Positions 49,101 through 54,647 of a DNA stretch of 64,000 nucleotides are shown here, one piece after another (the first letter of the stretch is position 1; every line of letters starts with the position of its first letter). Origin of the DNA: Pseudeuparius sepicola (lineage: Eukaryota > Arthropoda > Insecta > Coleoptera > Anthribidae); NCBI GenBank assembly GCA_963920635.1, contig OY987298.1, forward strand, positions 2,790,001 through 2,854,000, given 5' to 3'. The position numbers and the translations under genes are program-made. A model generated the notes under the pieces. It did no database searches. It was not told the DNA's origin and was given only the letters and a program-made list of their open reading frames with translations.

Positions 49101-52100
49101 TCACTTCTTTGACATAGGTTTCAGAATTCTAACAGAAAGGTCAATGCAAAAATTTTCACTTTTTGACTTCTGAAAACTACAAACATTGAACGAAACATTT
49201 GATAAGCCGCAGTTGTATAATTAACAGAAATAAATTGGAGTCTGCCAAAAAGTTGCAAGACTATGTCGACATCTAGTGCGAATGCCGCAAAAACAATAAA
49301 TTTAATCACTTCCTTCAGAATTCTAATAAATAGTTTAAAGGAAAAACTTCCACTTTTCGAATATTTTCTACGTGGTACATTTGAACTACCTTTGAGGGAC
49401 CATCAGTCTCAGTTCTGAAAACTACAAACATTGAAACATTTACAATCTGAGGTTGTCAAATTGACAGAAAAATAAAGTTAGGTGTCTTAAAAAAAATTGC
49501 AAGGCTTTGTGATATCTAAATAGTGTGAATGTCGTCGAAAGATTTAAGGCCCTTTAATTTATATAACTTTTCTAAATTAGATAACTTAGTCTTTTCCCGG
49601 ATAATAGATGGCAGTATAACTAATTTCAGAGATATGGTTTGCTGTCAACTTGACAGTCATGAATCCTTTATATTCCAATTCCAATTTAAATCACTTCCTT
49701 TGCATGGATTTCAGAATTCGACCAGATAGTTCAACAGAAACACTTGAACTTTTCGAATCATTTCGACTTGGTATATTTGAACTACTTTTTGAGGGTTCAT
49801 CAGCTTCAGTTCTGAAAACTACAACCATTGAAACATTTATAATCTGCGGTTGTCAAATTGACACAACTAAACTAAAGTTAGGTGTTTTCCCAAAAATTTT
49901 CAAGACTATGTGAAATCATTGAGTAAAGATTTATTCCTTTACTCAATGGTGAAATCTAAATAGCGTGAATGTTGTTAAAACAATAAAACATTTAAGATTC
50001 TTTAATTTATATAACTTTTCTAAATTAGATAACTTAGTGTTTTTCCCAGAGAACATATAGCAGTACTAATTTCAGAGATATGGTTTGCTGTAAACTTGAC
50101 AGTAGTCATGAATCCTTTAAAAAAAATTTAAATCACTTCTTTGACATAGATTTCAGAATTCTAGCAGAAAGGTCAACGCAAAAATTTGCATTTTTTGACT
50201 TCTGAAAACTACAAACATTGAACAAAACATTTTATAAGCCACAGTTGTAAAATTGACAGAAAACTAAAGTAAATTGGAGTCTGCTAAAAAGTTGCAAGAC
50301 TATGTCGACATCTAGTGTGAATGCCGCAAAACAATAAATTTCCACTTCCTTCACATAGATTTCAGAATAATTCTAACAAATAGTTTAAAGGAAAAAATTC
50401 AACTTTTCGAATATTTTCTACGTGGTACATTTGAACTACTTTTGAGGGACCATCAGTTTCAATTCTGAAAACTGCAAACATTGAAACATTTACAATCTGC
50501 GGTTGTCAAATTGACAGACAAATAAAGTTAGGTGTCTTCAAAAAAAATATTGCAAGGCAATGTGATATCTAAATAGAGTGAATGGCGTTGAAAGATTTAA
50601 GGTCCTTTCATTTATATAACTTTTCTAAATTAGATAACTTAGTCTTTTTCCCGGATAATAGATGGCAGTATAATTAATTTCAGAGATATGGTTTGCTGTC
50701 ATGAATCCTTTATAAAATTTTCTAAATTACTTCTTCCACATAGATTTCAGAATTCTAACAGAAAATTCAACGCAAAAATTTGCACTTTTTGAATTATTTT
50801 GTACATAGTACATTTTAACTACTTCCGAAAACTACAAACATTGAACGCACAGAAAACATAGCGTATATATTTTGTGTGATTGAACGAAACATTTATAAGC
50901 CACAATTGTAAAATTGACAGAAAACTAAAGTCTGCCAAAAAGTTGCAAGACCGTGTCGACATCTAAACTCTATTCAAACCAAATGCAAGTGGCGCGTAAA
51001 CATTTACATGATTGAAGCACGTGAACAATTCTGAGGGCTAAGACGAGGCAGGGCCGCATTAAGGATAATCTTTAGAAATTTTATAATATAAAATATTAAA
51101 ATAATATGCCCCAGTATTAAGATACTTTAAAAACAAACTTTTATGGCATACCTAGACTTCTTGAAAATGTAATCGTAGCTCCAACGATAATAAACAGCGA
51201 AACAATTATATCGGAAAAAATAAAGGTCCACTTGCAACTCAATACACCTCTGTAAGAAACACCGACTCGCTGCACTCGCCCGCCGGGTCAGATTTTATTG
51301 CCGGCTAGCCAATAGCAAGCCAATCACGTAGGTATCACGCGCTAGCCATGCAACAACTTGTGTTTATGTTTTACTTCCATTTAGTTTGAATAGAGTGTAG
51401 TGCGAGTGCTGCAAAAACAATAAAATATTTACGGCCCTTTATTGTACGCATTGTCTCCTTGTACAGGGTGGTCAGAGAAGAATGCAAAGTGCTGTATCTC
51501 GGAAACTATTCGTCGTAGAGACTTGCGGTAAAAATTTTTTAGAATAAAGTGGCCAAGAGAAAAACCTGGAAATTATTTTCAGATTTCCAAGATAGTCACC
51601 AGGGGGCGTAACCGTCATCTTAAACTTTTAAAGTGATTTTTCACTGAAAGCCACCTAGTAATGTTACCAAAATAATACATATATGCTTTTTAAAGGTAAG
51701 CTTTATTGGAGTAATTTTTGTTTAACACTTTTTGACATATCTATTAAAATAAATTGGTGGGGAGTGATTCAATGTTTTTTTAAATAAACAGCTGTAACTC
51801 TTAAATGACTGAACGGATTTTAACAAACTTGGTCTCGTTGGAAAAAGCATTTATCGGTCCATCAAACCCATCTTACCCGTGATATGTCTAAGTCTCAGTG
51901 ATGCCGCTAGAGCGCGTTTTTTGATATACGAGTAATAACAGAAAATTGCAAAATTCTCGAAAAAATTAAATGCAATAATATTACTTTTTTTTTTCATAAA
52001 CATGTAGTGAAATGATACCTAAATAGGCTAGTGATTAGGACCGGTAGGGTCCGGGTTATAGAGATTAGGAGGCGCTGATTCGAGGGAAAAAGATTTCCAT

Positions 52101-54635
52101 GTGTCCTACCTTTTGTCGATGTCTGCCGGGTGCCGACAAGTGGTCTCTTGGGTGTTTGGTGTTCCCGGAGTCTTCAATTCGCGGCCGCGATCTCACGAGA
52201 CAGTTCAACTATATAGTTTAGTTTAATTTTGGGGGATAAACTGCACTTACGGTGAGAAATAGCCCGACACTTTTGTTCGGAGTTAAAAATGCGTCTTTTT
52301 CTTTTTGTCACTGTCACAAAGGCAAGTGCGCTTCAGCTTCTTCGTCCAGTTCAACACGCAGGCGGCGCAGGTGAAATATTGAAAGGTAGACAAGGATAGC
52401 AATTTTAAAAGGAAATTGTCCTGCAGCAATTAGCCAACTGCATATACTACTTACTTAGCTTATTTAACATGGCAAGATGCGACAGCTAGTGAAAACCGTA
52501 TCTCGATATCCTATTCCTAGCTGAAAATATCAAAGAAAGAAAATTTAGTTTTATCATGAAATTTTAAAAAGACGCTGTTACACCGGTATTTATTCTTATT
52601 TGTCTTTTTTAAGATTTAATGATAAACTTTCATAATCTTATCATTTTTTAATAATAAAAGTACACTTAGTTAAAAAAATTTAAAAAAAAAACGTGTAGGG
52701 GCATAATAATCAATGCATTTATTTATTTATTTATTTAAATTCTCAACAATCAGTAGATTATTACAGAATTATATAGATAATTACTAAAAAAAACAAGATT
52801 ACTGCAACATGTTTTTCTTACTTTTTCCCTTTATGTTTTTTTTTAATTTTTTTAGCTTCATTTTAAATCTGGTGGTATTTCTTATACATTTGATTTCTTT
52901 TGGAATCTTATTATATAATAAAACTCCATCACAGAGAATTGATTTTTTCCCAAAATTACTTTTAAATTTTTGAATCTGAAAATCACTATTTTGTCTTGTA
53001 ATTTTGGAATAAACTTTTTGAATAGCAATGCTGGAATATTTTTCTTTTTTAACAACTGAATGAATCAAAATGCCTACTTTTAATTTTTATAAACTTTCAA
53101 TATCTAGATATCCTTTTGGTTTATACAAATTTATTGTTGGTTCCAAGAAAGGTAGTTTATGGATGCATTTAATAATTTTATTTTGCAACTTTTTCAAAAT
53201 ATGCAAGTGCAAGGTAGGCAAAATACGATGGGTAGGCCATGGAGGAAAAACAAATGCCTAAAATCAACTTGTCAACATTGGAGCTGCTGTAATGTCCACG
53301 CACCAGCGGCTCCAACAATGCATTGACTGTGGTGGAAGACAGTTCGAGCATTTAAGGAAGCATTAGTTTTATTTAAAAAAAAACATTTTCAGTTAGGAAT
53401 AGGATTTTAATTTTTGTTGACAAGTTGATTTTAGGCATTTGTTTTTCCTTCATGGCCTACCCTTCGTATTTTGCGTACCTTGCACTTGCATATTAAATGC
53501 ATTGATTATTATGCCCCTACACGTTTTTTTTTTTAATTTTTTGAACTAAGTATACTTTTATAATTAAAAAATGATAAAATTATGAAAGTTTATCATTAAA
53601 TCTTAAAAAAAGACAAATAAAAATAAATACCGGCGTAACAGCGTCTTTTTAAAATGTTATGATAAAACTAAATTTTCTTTCCTTGATATTTTCAGCTAGG
53701 AATAGGATATCAAGATACGGTTTTCACTAGCCTATTTATGTATCATTTCACTACGTTTTTATGAAGAAAAAAAAAAGAGTAATATTATTGTATTTAACTT
53801 TTTCGAGAATTTTGCAATTTTCTGTTATTATATCAAAAAACGCGCTCTAGCGGCATCACTGAGACTTAGACATATCAAGGGTAAGATGGGTTTGATGAAC
53901 CAATAAATCCTTTTTCCGAGACCAAGTTTGTTAAAATCCGTTCAGTCATTTAAGAGTTACAGCTGTTTATTTAAAAAAACATTGAATCACTCCCCACCAA
54001 TTTATTTTAATAGATATGTCAAAAAGTGTTAAACAAAAATTATCGAGTAAAGCTTACCTTTAAAAAGCTTATATTATTTTGGTAACGTTACTATGTGGAT
54101 TTCAGTGAAAAATCACTTTAAAAGTTGAAGATGGCGGATACGCCCCCTGGTGACTATAATCTGAAAATAATTTCCAGGATTTTCCCTTGGCCACTTTATT
54201 CTAAAAATTTTTTACCGCAAGTCTCTACGACGAATAGTTTCCGAGATACAGCACTTTGCATTCTTATCTGACCACCCGTACATGTAAAATTTTATAATTA
54301 TGCGACGCCAATAAATTTCCATTTCGAATTGCCTTCAGGACGCGTTGATCTTCGCCGGCCGCGAGCTCGAGATCCAGTTCCGCATGTCGCGCCAGCTCAC
54401 CGACTTCATGGCGACGCTCCACAAGAACGGCGTGGAGGAGAAGCGGCTGTCCAAGTTCGTGTCGCACAACGTCACCGACGACATCGCAACCTTCGACATC
54501 AGCTTCCCGGAGGAGGGCCAGTACGGCCTCGACATCTACACGAGGGAGATGGCGTCGGCCGCCGACAGTCCCGGCGAGAAGCACCTGCTGACGCACTGCT
54601 GCAAGTATCTGATCAACTCCTCCAAGAGGAACTAG
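16032..54635 (+). CDS. Hil: Hillarin / KY-family transglutaminase-like protein (3' ten exons)
   Basis: Join of ten exons (16032-16148, 24533-24726, 35776-35980, 38958-39091, 39149-39292, 39344-39562, 43253-43461, 43593-43723, 47694-47951, 54339-54635): 635 codons, all phases compatible. Order of parts: charged coiled coil (visible residues 1-130), proline-rich linker (about 135-172), transglutaminase-like core (about 173-360, with FRWI, YAGLHC and WNAVYV boxes), then KY-type C-terminal Ig-like domains to the end (KYLINSSKRN). Hillarin/KY proteins are cytoskeleton-associated; the fly protein is reported to bind septins and the vertebrate one acts in muscle. No Cys, His or Asp is seen at the three catalytic positions, so a non-enzymatic scaffold is inferred. 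The N-terminus (a LIM region in the fly protein) was not found in the window. Exons are GC-rich against AT-rich introns. Confidence 0.92.
16611..18096. mobile_element. Fold-back element, TACAGGGTGAGTTTTTTTCG ends, transposase scrap inside
   Basis: TA-flanked (16609-16610, 18097-18098), with arms of about 600 bp. The second copy is at 41746-43193. The centre holds a minus-strand DDE_3 transposase remnant in both copies. Confidence 0.9.
17233..17552 (-). pseudogene. DDE_3 transposase C-terminal third, frameshifted
   Basis: Minus-strand frames together show HDGAPPHNCLPVRNCLDQ (second catalytic Asp box), then WIGRN, then an SHDLSVLDFLLW-like third-Asp box in one frame. The tail follows in another frame: a helix of the type VELKAAVLEAIASI, then ICINNNGGLFEHLF and a stop at 17233. 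At least two frameshifts. Everything upstream of the second Asp is missing, so it is a relic inside the fold-back. Confidence 0.8.
18328..19267. other. Intronic stretch with a small inverted repeat
   Basis: A 120-bp MITE-like pair TTGTCAAATGGACTCCAA ... TTGGAGTCCATTTGACAA lies at about 18557-18677. Otherwise AT-rich DNA without recognised features. Confidence 0.6.
19268..20286. mobile_element. Fold-back element, AGACCGTCAGGCAGTGACAG ends
   Basis: Two arms of about 500 bp meet near 19790. Inside, a segment reading TTTTTCCGTCAACTGATTTC occurs as a small tandem pair. A related shorter element is at 59811-60295. No coding sequence; symmetric frames on both arms are artefacts. Confidence 0.85.
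20287..20791. other. Intronic stretch, nothing recognised
   Basis: AT-rich intron DNA; no open frame with known motifs. Confidence 0.35.
20792..21505. mobile_element. Fold-back element, TACAGGGTGAGTCAGAATGT ends
   Basis: About 714 bp, almost wholly palindromic. The arms contain GGTGTTCGGCAGGTGG and its complement. Loop near 21130. Confidence 0.9.
21506..22198. other. Intronic stretch, nothing recognised
   Basis: No gene or repeat boundaries found; one isolated CACCCTGTATAAT end at about 21935 may be a decayed fold-back terminus. Confidence 0.35.
22199..24276. mobile_element. Fold-back element, CACAGGGTGTCTACTTTTAA ends, split by a hAT insertion
   Basis: The arms (TTTTTTGTTCGAAAGGTCTTC and its complement) lie on both sides of a hAT copy at 22797. 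The internal sequence up to GTCACTGTCTAAGA matches the centre of the sister element 28961-29947. Confidence 0.85.
22797..23816 (-). mobile_element. hAT element copy, right end missing
   Basis: Same family as 3606-4725 (left end CACGGGCGTAGCCAGG). Collinear to ATAATAATTTAACTC, where the match stops, so the TGGCTACGCCCGTG end is lost. On the minus strand it carries the fullest C-terminal frame (22977-23276: PVSTATPERSFSSLRRLKNY, then a tail ending KSRRLLL) and an N-terminal frame (23301-23483) with its own frameshift. Confidence 0.85.
24277..24532. other. Intron end before hillarin exon 2
   Basis: Non-repetitive intron DNA ending in a polypyrimidine stretch (TTTTCTTGGTCGGTTTTCGCAG is the acceptor region). 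Confidence 0.4.
24533..24726 (+). CDS. Hil: Hillarin visible exon 2 (coiled coil)
   Basis: 194 nt, phase 0 to 2, donor AG|GTAAGA. Encodes a continuous charged helix (DEWEKELERLTNRFEREMQM...) that continues the coiled coil of exon 1. Confidence 0.88.
25281..25906. mobile_element. 626-bp MITE, TACCCCGATTACTG ends, TA duplication
   Basis: It interrupts the first repeat core: GATCGGTA | element | TAAGGTC, against the uninterrupted GATCGGTAAGGTC in the second core at about 26301-26318. The imperfect inverted ends are TACCCCGATTACTGTAAGAA and the complement of TTAAAATAATTTGAGTA. The inverted sister is at 62352-63037. Confidence 0.88.
26447..26525. repeat. Hairpin TTTTTATGACTCATGTGG ... CCACATGAGTCATAAAAA
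   Basis: Perfect 18-bp stem with a GC-rich loop that itself holds CTCGGCCAGAGGCC. Conserved in the inverted copy near 46010-46085. Confidence 0.85.
26555..28713 (+). mobile_element. Tc1/mariner-type element with ~190-bp inverted ends, rearranged
   Basis: The ends TTTGGGAAATATAGGTTATG and complement extend about 190 bp inward. Besides a plus-strand transposase relic, positions about 27045-27155 hold an inverted copy of the transposase segment at about 27960-28070, so the element is internally rearranged. Confidence 0.8.
27421..28280 (+). pseudogene. DDE_3 transposase relic with N-terminal DUF4817-like helix-turn-helix
   Basis: Begins MLLVYGGAEKKLEEPFRIYR then EKYPERHVPDHKM, a DUF4817-type N-terminus, with a stop soon after. 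A helix of the type NSIRQANRGLNLKKSSIQRI follows. The DDE core is spread over several frames: WTDESRF (first Asp), GIIGHHLAGPYFY, LQHDGAPAHKANIVKEFLND (second Asp) and GKSPDLAPLDLYLW (third Asp box). All three acidic residues are visible, but stops and frameshifts prevent expression. Confidence 0.82.
28961..29947. mobile_element. Fold-back element, TACAGGGTGTCCAACTTTAA ends
   Basis: TA on both sides, arms of about 450 bp. The centre (29380-29480) is shared with the element at 22199-24276, of which it is a sister copy without the hAT. Confidence 0.9.
29952..30886. mobile_element. Fold-back element with near-identical 369-bp arms
   Basis: Arms 29952-30320 and 30518-30886; the 267-nt portion that can be read as an open frame gives the same 89 codons from both sides. 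Ends TACAGTGTGACCC, with TATG on both outer sides. It abuts the preceding fold-back by 4 bp. The duplicated frame is a consequence of arm identity and matches no protein I know. Confidence 0.9.
30887..31301. other. Intronic stretch, nothing recognised
   Basis: AT-rich DNA between a fold-back element and a short palindromic insertion. Confidence 0.35.
31310..31338. mobile_element. 29-bp palindromic micro-insertion, 8-bp direct repeats
   Basis: Arms CATAGACAAA(T/C)CC around an AAA loop, ending GTCTATG. Flanked by TGTTCAGC at 31302-31309 and 31339-31346, both exact. Begins CA and ends TG. Confidence 0.75.
31347..31846. other. Intronic stretch, nothing recognised
   Basis: Contains one GC-richer patch (31440-31500) with no motif and two GAGTACTCTGTATA-like ends near 31780. 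Confidence 0.35.
32011..32030. mobile_element. 20-bp perfect palindrome with 7-bp direct repeats
   Basis: CACAGACCTATAGGTCTGTG between CTAGGTA at 32004-32010 and CTAGGTA at 32031-32037. Same terminal sequence as the insertion at 34707-34742. Confidence 0.78.
32966..33145. mobile_element. ~180-bp MITE, CGTTGACTGACGTATT ends
   Basis: Inverted ends CGTTGACTGACGTATT, bordered by CTAAAAG on both sides (32959-32965, 33146-33152). Because the palindrome could extend by two bases, the exact duplication length is uncertain. The inverted-orientation sister is at 59623-59791. Confidence 0.8.
33250..34139. other. Intronic stretch with small repeats
   Basis: Holds a diverged direct repeat (AATTTGCCCGTATGCACA at 33822 and 33892) and an inverted pair TTGAGTTATCTTTGGA ... 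TCCAAAGATAACTCAA (about 33948-34072). No coding signal. Confidence 0.6.
34140..34850 (+). pseudogene. hAT transposase C-terminal relic
   Basis: The frame at 34392-34622 gives a helical segment (TEIANHCQELIEKYNEEIST...). A frame change then leads into FKIPVTTASAERSYSKLKLI followed by KSYLRTTT, the hAT dimerisation signature. It is a different subfamily from the CACGGGCG elements (TASAERS against TATPERS). The relic is broken by the 36-bp palindromic insertion at 34707 directly after the TTT codons, and by earlier stops. Confidence 0.78.
34707..34742. mobile_element. 36-bp palindromic micro-insertion, 7-bp direct repeats
   Basis: Ends CACAGACCTGTA and TATAGGTCTGTG, flanked by GTACAAC at 34700-34706 and 34743-34749. 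A further CTTTATTCTGTG (34750-34761) and a third GTACAAC (34762-34768) follow, as if a second, left-truncated insertion had used the same site. Confidence 0.78.
34905..35490. repeat. Diverged ~110-bp tandem repeat ending in a GAAGTCGGTT terminus
   Basis: Four or five units sharing ATGAAATTTCATCCCCTATT, GGGGTGGAATTTTTTC and AATCATTGAAATCGGT. The array finishes with CTCCTCCTTTTTTGAAGTCG (35466-35485), an end widely seen in insect repeats. Confidence 0.75.
35776..35980 (+). CDS. Hil: Hillarin visible exon 3 (end of coiled coil, Pro-rich linker)
   Basis: 205 nt after CTGTAG, donor CAG|GTACGG. Reads AATAALVEKQSHEMLQLINE, later a Pro/Ala-rich part (PSRAPPPAPPHLSKFQ). The split Arg codon with exon 2 fits phase 2. 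Confidence 0.85.
36216..37702. mobile_element. Fold-back element, TTCAGGGTGACCGTATTTCG ends
   Basis: Inserted in a LINE relic. Each arm carries a ~48-bp unit (TTTTGCATAGAGTGCCTTGG) repeated about three times (36590-36710; 37150-37262 inverted). The centre holds a fused transposase relic on the minus strand. Confidence 0.88.
36932..37073 (-). pseudogene. DDE_3 transposase: first ~24 codons fused to last ~30
   Basis: From the ATG at about 37073 it reads MSFSHEEKRDMIQIYYSSNI NGFE, a typical DUF4817 start. Sequence coding DIGQAINNLRKRAALCLEEQ GGQIEHLL and a stop follows in a different frame. About 300 codons between are deleted, showing that the element is an internal-deletion derivative of a complete transposon. 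Confidence 0.8.
37890..38757. mobile_element. Fold-back copy of the 14398 family, left end truncated
   Basis: The arms match 14398-15292 (CGAAAGTTGGTGCATGTTC ...) and the right end is GACCACACTGTATA. It inserted in the LINE relic. Confidence 0.85.
38958..39091 (+). CDS. Hil: Hillarin visible exon 4 (start of transglutaminase-like core)
   Basis: 134 nt after TTTCTCAG. Reads VYSDPAEFAHVDQIAISVAQ, later LVRQLVGRCGSDIEKAR. It ends CCAG|GCAAGA: there is no GT usable as donor, so a GC donor is required. Confidence 0.9.
39092..39148 (+). other. Hil: 57-bp GC-AG intron
   Basis: Begins GCAAGACTC and ends TTGCTTTTCAG. No GT occurs within the first 40 bases, and the phase-2 join AG|G restores the Arg of EKARTIFRWI, a conserved core motif. 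Confidence 0.85.
39149..39292 (+). CDS. Hil: Hillarin visible exon 5 (transglutaminase-like core)
   Basis: 144 nt, donor AG|GTAAAC. Encodes TIFRWITVKNLNNMNFDDNL through NGTESYHVLFKRLC. The nucleophile loop, usually G-x-C-x-G-Y, reads GTESY with no Cys. Confidence 0.93.
39344..39562 (+). CDS. Hil: Hillarin visible exon 6 (transglutaminase-like core)
   Basis: 219 nt after TTTTCAG, donor AG|GTGAGA; separated from exon 5 by a 51-bp intron. Encodes YAGLHCVVIKGYSKSAGYQP, then FRNSWNAVYVAGAWRFVQCN WG. The His of the usual HxWN box is Asn and the Asp of DxxWG is Gln. Confidence 0.95.
39587..41583. mobile_element. hAT-type element, TAGAGGCCCTGTATGACA ends, 8-bp TSD
   Basis: 1997 bp, ends TAGAGGCCCTGTATGACA and its complement, with the exact duplication GGGTACAC at 39579-39586 and 41584-41591. 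No transposase sequence remains in the AT-rich interior. It begins 24 bp after the exon-6 donor. Confidence 0.88.
41746..43193. mobile_element. Fold-back element, second copy of the 16611 family
   Basis: TACAGGGCGAGTTTCTTTCG to the complementary end at 43193, TA both sides. Collinear with 16611-18096, including the transposase scrap. Confidence 0.9.
42360..42640 (-). pseudogene. DDE_3 transposase tail, second copy
   Basis: Same relic as 17233-17552: the HDGAPPHN box near 42600 and the NNGGLLNTF-like end near 42375, with extra deletions. It confirms the scrap travels with the fold-back. Confidence 0.7.
43253..43461 (+). CDS. Hil: Hillarin visible exon 7 (KY C-terminal domain)
   Basis: 209 nt after TTTATTTCAG. 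Reads YEYDDHYFLTDPKEFIYEFF, then FEELPFVRSLFFRYGLYFSD. It ends ACAG|GCAAGT; only a GC donor here gives the phase-1 join needed by exon 8. Confidence 0.92.
43462..43592 (+). other. Hil: 131-bp GC-AG intron
   Basis: Begins GCAAGTACTG. The nearby GT (three bases on, GTACTG) would put exon 8 out of frame; the GC donor gives DSTGAATVKI. Ends TTATTTTCAG. Confidence 0.85.
43593..43723 (+). CDS. Hil: Hillarin visible exon 8
   Basis: 131 nt, phase 1 to 0, donor CAG|GTAGGT. Encodes AATVKIAMPSHMQGTLIFHY, then a beta-rich segment ending FEGVSLKRFVMQ. Confidence 0.93.
43890..44320. other. GC-rich intron patch, possible LTR-retroelement fragment
   Basis: Far richer in GC than the surrounding intron. Contains AATAAATCAG (44199) as a possible polyadenylation signal, then a short frame reading MPINWDLVNIYSILR from 44276 that ends at a donor-like AG|GTGAGT (44319/44320). 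It could be LTR plus the start of gag, or a cryptic exon. No flanking duplication was found. Confidence 0.3.
45285..45655 (+). pseudogene. 5'-truncated LINE, reverse-transcriptase C-terminus
   Basis: Open from about 45285 to the stop at 45630: KIYFALIHSKLQYLTSVWDS, then LCVLQNKIIKCMHRLPCLEP. This is the conserved post-RT region of non-LTR retrotransposons. The 3' end is an AATGAATGAATAATAATAAA tail. Similar in sequence to the minus-strand copy at 52723-53205, so the same family. Confidence 0.85.
45913..45981 (+). pseudogene. DDE_3 transposase N-terminus
   Basis: MAQINYSKEDILNMFYTHGE CN matches the DUF4817-type start (compare MSFSHEEKRDMIQIYY at 37073). Cut at 45981 by the inserted repeat. 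Confidence 0.6.
45982..46595. repeat. Inverted single-core copy of the 24896-26540 repeat
   Basis: Includes the ATGACTCATGTGG hairpin, GGATCACCCGTCCACGAAAC, GACGGGCGATTTC and a terminal AATCGTACAATAATG hairpin. Present once here, against two tandem cores at 24896-26540. Confidence 0.85.
47694..47951 (+). CDS. Hil: Hillarin visible exon 9
   Basis: 258 nt (86 codons), phase 0 both ends, acceptor CTTCCAG, donor CAG|GTGAGC. Reads SVAGNAVAFRVHAPCSGAFL, then FKSVCKFRVCCDDLQTVMVP. Strongly GC-rich. Confidence 0.95.
49917..49948. mobile_element. 32-bp palindromic micro-insertion, 7-bp direct repeats
   Basis: CATTGAGTAAAG, 8-bp spacer, CTTTACTCAATG. Flanked by GTGAAAT at 49910-49916 and 49949-49955. 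Sibling satellite units (48963) read straight through TATGTGGAATCTAAATAG, giving the empty site. Confidence 0.85.
50966..51397. mobile_element. 432-bp MITE, ACTCTATTCAAAC ends, TA duplication
   Basis: Inserted in the tandem array: ATCTA | element | TAGTGCGAG, against ATCTAGTGCGAATG in sibling units. Inverted ends (A/C)ACTCTATTCAAAC and GTTTGAATAGAGTG. Confidence 0.88.
52035..52484. mobile_element. 450-bp unclassified insertion with 8-bp TSD
   Basis: Flanked by GCTAGTGA (52027-52034, 52485-52492). The opposite arm of the fold-back has one uninterrupted site (TTTTCACTAGCC near 53726). No terminal inverted repeats; starts TTAGGACCGGTAGGGTCCGG and is GC-richer than its host. Neither a pol III promoter nor an A tail is clear. 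Confidence 0.72.
52723..53205 (-). pseudogene. 5'-truncated LINE, reverse-transcriptase C-terminus
   Basis: Minus strand: LQNKIIKCIHKLPFLEPTIN, LYKLKVGILIHSVV, then in the frame 53068-52799 GVLLYNKIPKEIKCIRNTTR. A (AAAT)n-type tail lies at 52720-52738. The right arm of the host fold-back reads through the empty site (GCATATTAAATGCATTG near 53490). Confidence 0.85.
53292..53366 (+). pseudogene. DDE_3 transposase C-terminal tail
   Basis: MSTHQRLQQCIDCGGRQFEH LRKH and stop. The C-I-x-x-G-G-x-x-F-E-H-L ending is again a DDE_3 terminus, here at the centre of the fold-back 51462-54280. Confidence 0.75.
54339..54635 (+). CDS. Hil: Hillarin last coding exon
   Basis: 297 nt after GCCTTCAG. Reads DALIFAGRELEIQFRMSRQL and ends KYLINSSKRN with TAG at 54633-54635. 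GC-rich, with strong third-position G/C bias compared with its surroundings. The 3' UTR is invaded by a hAT element from 54648. Confidence 0.95.
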   Translation, partial: DALIFAGRELEIQFRMSRQLTDFMATLHKNGVEEKRLSKFVSHNVTDDIATFDISFPEEGQYGLDIYTREMASAADSPGEKHLLTHCCKYLINSSKRN

Positions 54636-54647
54636 GCTAGGGTTGGG

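Larger units (their letters stand above)
48010..51440. repeat. Diverged tandem array in hillarin intron
   Basis: Units of about 250-410 bp share three boxes: TTTCAGAATTC, CTGAAAACTACAAACATTGA and ACTATGTGATATCTAAATAG. The last box recurs at about 48181, 48553, 48963, 49258, 49503, 49901, 50297, 50558 and 50947. Long, short and shorter unit types alternate, indicating a higher-order repeat. Interrupted by a palindromic micro-insertion (49917-49948) and a MITE (50966-51397). Confidence 0.82.
51462..54280. mobile_element. Fold-back element, TACAGGGTGGTCAGA ends, with three later insertions or relics
   Basis: Arms of nearly 1 kb; the right end reads CTGACCACCCGTA at 54280. The left arm is interrupted by a 450-bp insertion (52035-52484) and by a LINE (52723-53205); the right arm shows both empty sites. 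It ends 58 bp before the last hillarin exon. Confidence 0.88.

Noticed and set aside
48010..51440. CRISPR-like array
   Set aside because: Repeats are hundreds of bases long, diverged and eukaryotic intronic satellite in nature, with no short identical repeats or regular spacers.
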